Assembly: GCA_030055515.1 (NCBI GenBank)
Contig: JASFYI010000005.1
Location: 33,029 to 97,028 of the forward strand
Direction: 5' to 3'
DNA length: 64,000 nucleotides
DNA from: Methanolinea sp.
Lineage (GTDB): Archaea; Halobacteriota; Methanomicrobia; Methanomicrobiales; Methanospirillaceae
Below the pieces are notes generated by a model. That model was not told where the DNA came from. It did no database searches and saw only the letters and a list, made by a program, of their open reading frames with translations. This document shows positions 1-6,135 of the stretch, one piece after another. Made by a program: the position numbers and the translations under genes. Within the stretch, counting starts at the first letter, position 1, and each line of letters begins with the position of its first letter.

Positions 1-300
1 GCTATTCGCTTCCTCGATGTGGTCTTCCTACACTGACGCCTTCGCAACGCCGACTCCGGGTTACTCTTTCGGGAGTAATACCGACGAGGTCTTCCAGACC
101 CCGGACCTCTCCTACGCCTGGTCGTCCTCGTACACTGACCCGTTCCAGCCGCTATTCGCTTCCTCGATGTGGTCTTCCTACACTGACGCCTTCGCAACGC
201 CGACTCCGGGTTACTCTTTCGGGAGTAATACCGACGAGGTCTTCCAGACCCCGGACCTCTCCTACGCCTGGTCGTCCTATGGAGATCCGTTCAAAACACC
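1..300 (+). repeat. Perfect 150-bp tandem repeat, two units visible
   Basis: Bases 1-128 are identical to bases 151-278. The period is 150 bp (50 codons, in frame). The last unit diverges only in its final 22 bases, where the reading frame closes. The array probably continues to the left of the window. Nucleotide identity this complete implies recent unit duplication or ongoing homogenisation, so copy number may vary between strains. Confidence 0.9.
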
Positions 301-304
301 GTGA
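2..304 (+). CDS. C-terminal part of a tandem-repeat surface-type protein (5' end outside window)
   Basis: The reading frame is open from the left edge to a TGA at 302-304, so this is the 3' end of a longer gene. It encodes two 50-residue repeats rich in Ser, Thr, Tyr, Phe, Trp and Asp. Each unit contains two versions of a WSS-YTD-x-F motif and a TPTPGYSF segment. There are almost no Lys or Cys residues. I do not recognise the family. The composition suggests an extracellular repeat protein (adhesin, sheath or cell-wall-like), but no signal peptide or anchor is visible because the N-terminus is missing and the protein ends a few residues after the last repeat. Neighbouring genes also encode exported proteins, which fits that reading. 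The internal Met at 17 is inside a repeat and is not the start. Confidence 0.6.
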   Translation, partial: LFASSMWSSYTDAFATPTPGYSFGSNTDEVFQTPDLSYAWSSSYTDPFQPLFASSMWSSYTDAFATPTPGYSFGSNTDEVFQTPDLSYAWSSYGDPFKTP

Positions 305-387
305 AGGCATGACCAGTGGATGAGGTATTCGCGAAAAACCACGATACCCGGAAATTATTTCAGGGAGAAGAAGAACACCTGAGTAGA

Positions 388-399
388 TAAAATATATAT
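388..399 (+). promoter_or_regulatory. TATA box for the secreted protein at 442
   Basis: An AT-only run (ATAAAATATATA) lies about 48 nt before the ATG at 442. Using the usual archaeal spacing of 25-27 nt, transcription would begin near 418-422. That leaves a short leader holding a ribosome-binding-like GGATGTGA just before 442, and makes the upstream in-frame ATG at 415 an unlikely start. Confidence 0.6.
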
Positions 400-441
400 C
401 CTCATTTCACCAAAATGTGGACGATTCTGGAAGGATGTGAC

Positions 442-891
442 ATGAAAATAAGAAAGTGCCTCATACTCATCGGTATAATCCTGACCGTGGGTATCGCCGT
501 TGCAGACTACATTCCTCCCTACTGCAATGCGTATGACTTTGGAAGCTCGTTTACAGGTTCGCAAGTATCGATGGTCACCACAACGAGCGAGAGGAATGTT
601 GCATCATGTGCCGATTCCATGAAAAATGTCGATTACAGTGTTAGCCTCTCGGGAATCGGTTCTGCCTCTTCGTGGGTGAATGCGTATTCCCTCGGAGGAA
701 AGACGGGATATACCTTCGACAAGATCAGGAACATGCTAGGATCATACTCGCCGGCATTCTGGAATCCGGATCTGGGGACAGGGACACCCGGCAATGGCTT
801 CATGCAGGTGAACGAGCTCGCATACAGCGAGAAGACCACGGCATCGGGGATCATCCAGTCATTCAGCAAGGTAATAAGCATCCAGTGCTGA
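442..891 (+). CDS. Small secreted protein, paralogue of the C-terminal half of the protein at 5116-6042
   Basis: This is a 149-residue protein with a clear signal peptide (MKIRK followed by a hydrophobic stretch ending near ADYIPP). The mature part aligns along its whole length with the C-terminal ~125 residues of the protein at 5116-6042: shared blocks are GSSFTGS, MVTT, DYSVSLSG, GFMQ, and KTTASG/RTTASG. It lacks the N-terminal domain of that paralogue. The start was chosen at 442 because of the RBS-like AAGGATGTGA just upstream and the TATA box at 388. Three mature cysteines are present, including the final residue. The function is unknown; an exported beta-rich protein is the most that can be said. 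Its spacers are AT-richer than the window as a whole. Confidence 0.8.
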   Translation: MKIRKCLILIGIILTVGIAVADYIPPYCNAYDFGSSFTGSQVSMVTTTSERNVASCADSMKNVDYSVSLSGIGSASSWVNAYSLGGKTGYTFDKIRNMLGSYSPAFWNPDLGTGTPGNGFMQVNELAYSEKTTASGIIQSFSKVISIQC

Positions 892-916
892 TTTTTTTTC
901 ACGGAAATTATTTTTT
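892..916 (+). terminator. T-rich terminator after 442-891
   Basis: Eight Ts (892-899) follow the stop codon directly and six more lie at 911-916. Oligo-T tracts are the normal intrinsic termination signal in archaea. Confidence 0.6.
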
Positions 917-1167
917 ACCTAATATTAACCTTAGAATCCGTCAATCAAAAAAATTTATGATTTGATCCTCGCCGGGAATCAATGGAGAGTGTAACACCAC
1001 TCCTTGAGGATTCCAAAAAAAGCGTACCATTTTTTCATCACCAGATGAAATCCAGTCAGGATACATCTCCATTCCCCTCCTGCATGATTTTTTCAAGATC
1101 GGGCTTGTGAATGTTCCTTTCATTTTTGCGATCCCATGAAGAAATGCTCCTTTCTGCGTTTCCCACT

Positions 1168-1172
1168 AAAAA
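1168..1172 (-). terminator. Putative terminator of the caspase-like gene
   Basis: Read on the minus strand this is a T5 tract (GTTTTTAG) about 25 nt after the stop codon of the 1195-4272 gene. It is short, so support is moderate. Confidence 0.35.
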
Positions 1173-1194
1173 CAAGTTTCGGAGAGATTACTCC

Positions 1195-4100
1195 TCAATT
1201 TCGGCTATAAAATGGTGGATTCTCCGGTGATTCATGTGTTTCGGAGATGATGTAGGAACCGGAGCCAGAATATGCGTGGACCATCACGTAGTACCTCCCG
1301 GAGCTCGGGGACTGGATGGTGATCGACTCGGAGGAGAAGCCCCTCCTCGCGCTCGCGTAGTGGTACGATGTAAGAGTCGGGTACTCCCCTCGCTTCACGT
1401 ACATGTCGAAATCGGCGATGTAAGACGGCCCCGTGAGGGTGATCCTGCAATAACCGCTCGTCCCGTAGGGGATGTCGAAGTAATAGTACGCCTTCTCGCC
1501 CGTCGACGTGAAACGACCGTACTCTGTCTTCTGCGTGATCGACATCGGGACCTGGGGTGTCTGGGTTGGCAGAGTCGTCGGGGGAGTCGTGGGGCGGGTG
1601 GTCGGGGGTGTCGTGGGGGAACTGGTCGGACGCGGTGTCGGAGGGGTCGTGGTGACTGGTATGGTCGTGGGACGGGTGGTCACCGATCCGTGCGTCTCCG
1701 AGATCGTGTAGGAACCGTAGCCGGTGAAAGAATATACCATCACGTAGTACCGCCCGGGTGCAGGGTTCTGGATCGTGACCGTCTCGTAGGACGTCCCTAC
1801 GTTACCACTCCCATAATCGTACGAGGTGAGAGTTGGGAGATCCCCCCTCCTCACGTAGAGGGAGAAATCGCCTCGAAGCCCTATAGGGCCTTGGAGAGTG
1901 ACAGTGCAACTCGTAACACCTATGGGGATGTCAAAGGAGTAATAGGCCCTGTCTCCAGAAAAAGCGAGGTATCCTTGAACGGATTTGAGGGTGATGTCCG
2001 TTGCGGAGACCTGTGTCGGAGTTGGCTGGGTAGTCGGCGGAGTTGTGGGTGGCGTGGTCGGCGTGGGCGTCGGGGTCGGCGTGGGTGTGGGAGTTGCCAC
2101 AGTGTGTGTCTCAGAGATCGTGTAGGAGCCGGAACCGGAATAAGAACGGACCATCACGTAATACCTCCCCGCGGCCGGATTCTGGATCGTGACTGTCTCA
2201 TAGGAAGTTCCCCACCTGCTGCTCGCGTAGTCATACCATGACACCGTGGGGTAGTCCCCCCTCCTCACGTAGAGGTCGAAGTCCGCCCTTGACGAGGGTC
2301 CTGAAAGGGTCACAGTGCACGTCCTCGTCCCGGATGGAATATCAAAGTAATAGTATGCCTGTTGGCCGGACGTTGTGAATTGTCCCTGAACGGTCTGCAT
2401 CGTGATCGGGGTGGCGGGAATCGGTGTCGGGGTCGGCTGGGTAGTCGGCGGAGGTGTGGGTGGCGTGGTCGGCGTGGGCGTCGGGGTCGGCGTGGGTGTG
2501 GGAGTTGCCACAGTGTGTGTCTCAGAGATCGTGTAGGAGCCGGAACCGGAATAAGAACGGACCATCACGTAGTACCGCCCTGCTTGGGGATTCTGGATCG
2601 TGACCGCTTCCTGGGAAGTCCCCCGCCTGCTGCTCGCGTAGTCATACCATGACACCGTGGGGTAGTCCCCCCTCCTCACGTAGAGGTCGAAGTCCGCCCC
2701 TGACGAGGGTCCTGAAAGCGTCACAGTGCACGTCCGCGTATTGGAGGGAATGTCGAAGTAGTAGTATGCCTGCTGGCCGGGGGACGTAAACCCACCCTGT
2801 ATTGCCCGCAGCGTGATGGAGGTAACGGAACCGGGAGTCGGAGTCGGCTGGGTGGTGGTCGGCTGCGTCGTGGGCCTGGTCGTCGGCGTCGTGGTCGGCG
2901 CGGGTGTGGCTGTCGTGTGCGTCTCCGAGATCGTGTAGGAGCCGGAACCGGAGTACGCATAGACCATCACGTAGTACCTGCCCGCGACCGGATTCTGGAT
3001 TGTGACCGTCTCCGATGCGGTCGAGCCCGTGCCCGCATAATCATACGACGAGGTCGTCGGATACTCCCCCTTCCTCACGTAGAGGTCGAAGTCCGCCCCT
3101 GACGAAGGGCCTGACAGGCTCACAGTGCACGTCCTCGTCCCGGAGGGAATGTCGAAGTAGTAGTATGCCTGCTGGTAGGGAGACGTGAACCGCCCCTGTA
3201 CTGTCTGCATCGTGATTGAAATAGCACTCGGAACGAGTGGTACGAGGTCGACTTCGTTTGACGGGTCAGCATCGTAGATCTGGGGCTCGAACAGGTCTTT
3301 CCTGTTTGCGACCTGCCAGTTGTGCAATTCCCTTTTCGCGTAGTAAAACGCTTCCTCTGCCGAGATCCAGTTGTTCCTGTTCGTGTCTGCCGACGGACTA
3401 TTGAATCCCTCCACTAAAAAGTACGTGAATCCCCCGTTCTGGAGGAGGTAGTATTCTGTCGAGGATTCCGTGTCCTTCGTTGCCATTAGGATGAGGAACT
3501 TCCTCATCGAGAAAGAGTCCCTCGTCGATGCATCGCTGGCCGAGGTCGTGGAGGAGGAACTCCGCATGAAATCATCTGCAAAACCATCCTCAATGCCCGC
3601 GACCTGTGATTTGACGATACCGGGGCTTCCCTTCACCATCCCACCGCTCTTGCACGAGTCAAAGATAGCGACGATGTTCTTCGCATTTATTCCGCCCAGG
3701 AGGTATGCGAGCTCGTCGTCGCTTATCTCGCTTGACCAGTCGTAACCATCCCGCGAATCGTAGGGGCAGATGTACTCGTCGTAGCCGTCACTCTCGTCAC
3801 GGTCGTAGTCGGGCATTCCCGTGTTCCCGTGACCGGAGAAGTAAAAGACGACGATACTCCTCGAATTCGTCCTCGACTTGACGTAGTTTACCGTGCTGAA
3901 GATGTTTGACTTCGTCGCCTGTGCATTAGTGAGGGTCACGATGTTACTCTCCCTGAAGTTACACTTCCTCACCAGCACGTCCTTCATGTCCACGACGTCG
4001 TTTAGCGCGTAGTTCAGGCTGGGGTTGATATCCTCGTACTTGTACGTGTTTATCCCGATGAGAATGGCCCAGTTGTCTTCGTCCGCGGCACATGCAGGGA

Positions 4101-4272
4101 GGCAGGGGAGTGAGAACAGGAACAGGAGAACGAGAGTAAGAATTGACTTGTTGATCCCCTGCGAGCGACATGGCTTTAATTTTTTTCTTTTCGCTCCATC
4201 CGATATTGTGACTGACCCATAGGTAATTCCCTCTTTCGTTCTCCTTTGGAAAATGTGGAAAATAGAAATCAC
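1195..4272 (-). CDS. Secreted caspase-like (C14) protease with five C-terminal PPC domains
   Basis: Signal-type hydrophobic segment at about residues 43-62, then a caspase-fold domain (about 66-340). The catalytic dyad is visible: His148 in YFSGHG and Cys207 in FDSCKSGG. Five pre-peptidase C-terminal (PPC) beta domains follow, each starting near an Ile-Thr and containing FDLYV or FDMYV and GRYYVMV, separated by Thr-Pro linkers. Such proteins act outside the cell, and PPC domains usually aid secretion, folding or surface binding. C14 relatives outside animals commonly cleave after Arg or Lys; specificity here is unknown. The only in-frame start is a GTG at 4272, giving an unusual ~42-residue extension before the hydrophobic core. 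A TATA-like CTTATTCG on the minus strand near 4297-4304 would fit a leaderless GTG, but a frameshift-dependent ATG start at 4220 is an alternative (see findings). Confidence 0.85.
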   Translation of the reverse strand: MISIFHIFQRRTKEGITYGSVTISDGAKRKKLKPCRSQGINKSILTLVLLFLFSLPCLPACAADEDNWAILIGINTYKYEDINPSLNYALNDVVDMKDVLVRKCNFRESNIVTLTNAQATKSNIFSTVNYVKSRTNSRSIVVFYFSGHGNTGMPDYDRDESDGYDEYICPYDSRDGYDWSSEISDDELAYLLGGINAKNIVAIFDSCKSGGMVKGSPGIVKSQVAGIEDGFADDFMRSSSSTTSASDASTRDSFSMRKFLILMATKDTESSTEYYLLQNGGFTYFLVEGFNSPSADTNRNNWISAEEAFYYAKRELHNWQVANRKDLFEPQIYDADPSNEVDLVPLVPSAISITMQTVQGRFTSPYQQAYYYFDIPSGTRTCTVSLSGPSSGADFDLYVRKGEYPTTSSYDYAGTGSTASETVTIQNPVAGRYYVMVYAYSGSGSYTISETHTTATPAPTTTPTTRPTTQPTTTQPTPTPGSVTSITLRAIQGGFTSPGQQAYYYFDIPSNTRTCTVTLSGPSSGADFDLYVRRGDYPTVSWYDYASSRRGTSQEAVTIQNPQAGRYYVMVRSYSGSGSYTISETHTVATPTPTPTPTPTPTTPPTPPPTTQPTPTPIPATPITMQTVQGQFTTSGQQAYYYFDIPSGTRTCTVTLSGPSSRADFDLYVRRGDYPTVSWYDYASSRWGTSYETVTIQNPAAGRYYVMVRSYSGSGSYTISETHTVATPTPTPTPTPTPTTPPTTPPTTQPTPTQVSATDITLKSVQGYLAFSGDRAYYSFDIPIGVTSCTVTLQGPIGLRGDFSLYVRRGDLPTLTSYDYGSGNVGTSYETVTIQNPAPGRYYVMVYSFTGYGSYTISETHGSVTTRPTTIPVTTTPPTPRPTSSPTTPPTTRPTTPPTTLPTQTPQVPMSITQKTEYGRFTSTGEKAYYYFDIPYGTSGYCRITLTGPSYIADFDMYVKRGEYPTLTSYHYASARRGFSSESITIQSPSSGRYYVMVHAYSGSGSYIISETHESPENPPFYSRN
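2044..2571 (-). repeat. Recently duplicated PPC module inside the protease gene (411-bp period)
   Basis: Bases 2044-2160 match 2455-2571 exactly (117 nt), with further strong similarity on both sides. The period of 411 bp equals 137 codons, one PPC domain plus its Thr-Pro linker. The other PPC modules are more diverged at DNA level, so the middle pair looks like the newest duplication. Confidence 0.85.
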
Positions 4273-4363
4273 TTGATCACCTTAGTATCACTCGAATAAG
4301 GATTGCCGAAAACGCGCAATAAACATTTCCTTCACGCTTGGATACCTAATTCTAACGAGGAAT

Positions 4364-4373
4364 ACTTATATAG
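4364..4373 (+). promoter_or_regulatory. TATA box for the small peptide gene at 4395
   Basis: ACTTATATAG lies within an AT-rich stretch; its centre is about 26 nt before the GTG at 4395. This predicts a leaderless or almost leaderless transcript. Confidence 0.6.
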
Positions 4374-4394
4374 ATCACGGGTTATGGTTATTTT

Positions 4395-4610
4395 GTGAGA
4401 AAAATGAAACGAGTGTGGGTTATTGCCATCTGCATACTCCTCGTGTTTTCCCTCCTCATTGTAACGTCGACTGCAGCGACCGTGAAAGTATCAAAAACTT
4501 CCGGGAGTTCGAAGAGTTTCTCGTCTTCGAAATACACGGGAAAAACGTTTTCGAAGATTACATCCTCCAAGTTTTACTCATCTCGTTTCAACTGTCCGTT
4601 CTGCGGATAG
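4395..4610 (+). CDS. Tiny exported Lys/Ser-rich peptide ending in CPFCG
   Basis: A 71-residue product: a basic start (MRKMKRVW), a hydrophobic core ending around STAA, then a mature part of about 43 residues made largely of Ser, Lys, Thr, Phe and Tyr, with repeated SSK/SFSSSK-like motifs. It closes with CPFCG. It has no acidic residues in the mature part, so it is strongly cationic. No family recognised. The CxxC at the extreme C-terminus could bind metal, form a disulfide or be a modification site. A GTG at 4395 fits the TATA spacing; ATG at 4404 is the alternative start. It lies divergently next to the secreted caspase-like protease, which makes a substrate or partner relationship possible but unproven. 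Confidence 0.65.
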   Translation: MRKMKRVWVIAICILLVFSLLIVTSTAATVKVSKTSGSSKSFSSSKYTGKTFSKITSSKFYSSRFNCPFCG

Positions 4611-5115
4611 CAACGAACCCCTCCTTTTTACAGTATTCAAATTGGCTTTATCGCATCAATGCGACTGCATTACTTGAAGTCGCCCCGGATTAATGAAACT
4701 AAAAATATTCTGGGAATATCGCTCCAGTCCTGTAGGCCATATCCACTCTCCCGCGGGCATTTTTCCCGAATCACATGTCTCATGCCGGCTTGCCCTTAAA
4801 CCCGGGCCAAATGTTGTTCGTTAATTTTTGCCGTCCGCTGCCTCCCGTGACCATCGGAGAACAGAATTGGTCGCGAACGGATGCATTGCCGTGACATTGC
4901 GTGGAGGAGAAAGTCTTGTCGCGACAAATTTCTCAAAACCATTCGATTATCCCCGTGTAGAAATGCACTACCATCCCACAATCCTCACTTACTTTTTTTG
5001 ACCACGAGAGTATTTCCATTTCCGCGCACCTGACAATAAGTAGCCTTTTATGCCTCCAGAACCAACAGTTTCTCTATTGCTGGGAGTATCGCAATTCACT
5101 CAAAGGAGATGGTCG
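4611..5115. other. 505-bp spacer, possibly holding a non-coding transcript
   Basis: No supported protein gene. There is a T-tract at about 4623-4627 (end of the peptide gene), an AAAATATTC TATA-like element near 4702-4710, and a T7 tract at 4993-4999, which together could bracket a transcript of roughly 260 nt. Inside it, two imperfect ~35-nt direct repeats share CCGTGAC and GTCGCGA blocks. A pyrimidine-rich TAGCCTTTTATG near 5041-5051 may be the promoter of the gene at 5116. No tRNA or known riboswitch fold was recognised. Confidence 0.3.
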
Positions 5116-6042
5116 ATGAAGATTTCGAGGTTTTTTCCTGTTCTCCTGTTCCTCTGCTTCGCGGGATATGCCCTCGCGGACGATCCCGTGGGTGCGACCC
5201 GGCAGACGCAGGGGATCACCACCGTGACCCACGTCGTCGTCTACGGGACGTTCACCGACAGCGTGGAGGCCGTCTGGGTGACGTCGAACCAGGACGTGAG
5301 GAACAATCCCCCGCTCAACGAGTACGCCGACGAGGTCACCGTGGATGGAGCGGGCAGGCTTGCCCCGACCGGAAACAGGAACTGGACACCCGAACGGCAG
5401 GCGACGATGTCCTACAGCGAACAGACACTCGCGGACAACGGGTACATAGAGTGGGACAAGACCGTGAGCCTCGACACCGGGGACAAGATCGCAAACCAGG
5501 ACAACTTCAGGACGGTGACGCACTTCGACTTCGTCTCCGCCGAGGACGCGTACGGGAGGGCAACCTTCTCCGAGAGCCTCCTCCTCGATTCCGCGAGCAT
5601 GGGATCGGGGGCGGGGTCACGCATGATGTGCCCGTGGGGGACCGGTGACAGCGGGTTCATCCCGGCGTACTGCAACATCGTCGAGATGGGGAGCTCGTTT
5701 ACCGGCTCCCGCGTGACGATGGTCACGACAGCGGGCGAGCGCCACGTCTCTGCCTCCGCGGACGTTCCCGCCGGGATGGACTACTCCGTCAGCCTCTCGG
5801 GGGTCGGGTCTGCCGCAGCCTGGATCAACGCGCACATCATGGAGGGCAGGACGCCGTCCGTCTTTGCGAATGTCGCGAACGGCGCGGGGAGGACCGACTA
5901 CGTCTTCTGGAACGGGGACATGGGGGACTACGGCTTCATGCAGGGCGTCGACCTCGTCTACAAGGAGAGGACGACCGCGTCCGGCGTCATCGCCTCGTTT
6001 GCGAAGGCGATGAGCTACCAGTCGGGCATGCGGAGGCTCTGA
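5116..6042 (+). CDS. Secreted two-part protein of unknown function
   Basis: A 308-residue protein with a signal peptide (MKISRFF...ALADD). The N-terminal ~160 residues of the mature protein (motifs THVVVYGTFTDS, TMSYSEQT, FSESLLLDSA) look like an all-beta domain. The C-terminal ~125 residues are the domain shared with the small secreted protein at 442-891 (GSSFTGS, DYSVSLSG, GFMQ, RTTASGV). The start at 5116 was chosen because AAAGGAGATGG sits 5-15 nt upstream and the signal peptide follows directly; the upstream in-frame ATG at 5050 would bury the signal. It is followed by a T6 tract near 6062-6067. Probably an exported, lineage-specific protein; the biological role cannot be read from the sequence. 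Confidence 0.8.
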   Translation: MKISRFFPVLLFLCFAGYALADDPVGATRQTQGITTVTHVVVYGTFTDSVEAVWVTSNQDVRNNPPLNEYADEVTVDGAGRLAPTGNRNWTPERQATMSYSEQTLADNGYIEWDKTVSLDTGDKIANQDNFRTVTHFDFVSAEDAYGRATFSESLLLDSASMGSGAGSRMMCPWGTGDSGFIPAYCNIVEMGSSFTGSRVTMVTTAGERHVSASADVPAGMDYSVSLSGVGSAAAWINAHIMEGRTPSVFANVANGAGRTDYVFWNGDMGDYGFMQGVDLVYKERTTASGVIASFAKAMSYQSGMRRL

Positions 6043-6104
6043 GTCCTCCCCCTCAATCTCCTTTTTTGCCATTTCCCGCGGGACCCTGCACTCGCAGCAC
6101 ACGT

Positions 6105-6112
6105 CTTATTAA
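6105..6112 (+). promoter_or_regulatory. TATA box of the TPR lipoprotein gene
   Basis: CTTATTAA is centred about 27 nt before the ATG at 6136, with no Shine-Dalgarno-like sequence between, which predicts a leaderless mRNA. Confidence 0.6.
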
Positions 6113-6135
6113 GGATCGCCACCCAATTCCTACGA

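Larger units (their letters stand above)
892..1194. other. 303-bp AT-rich spacer without a supported gene
   Basis: It holds the T-tract terminator of the upstream gene and, toward its right end, an A5 at 1168-1172 that reads as a T-tract for the leftward protease gene. A 60-codon minus-strand frame (941-1123) exists but has no signal, motif or promoter that would support it. No RNA gene was recognised. Confidence 0.5.

Noticed and set aside
1-300. CRISPR-like direct repeats
   Set aside because: The repeat is 150 bp, in frame, and directly adjoining without spacers; it encodes a repeat protein.
941-1123. 60-codon minus-strand frame in the spacer between the secreted protein and protease genes
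   Set aside because: No promoter, ribosome-binding site, recognisable motif or signal peptide, and it overlaps terminator-like T tracts.
4395-4610. Recognised bacteriocin or known antimicrobial peptide family
   Set aside because: Size and charge fit, but no known leader-cleavage motif, immunity gene or modifying enzyme is adjacent. It is left as an exported peptide of unknown function.
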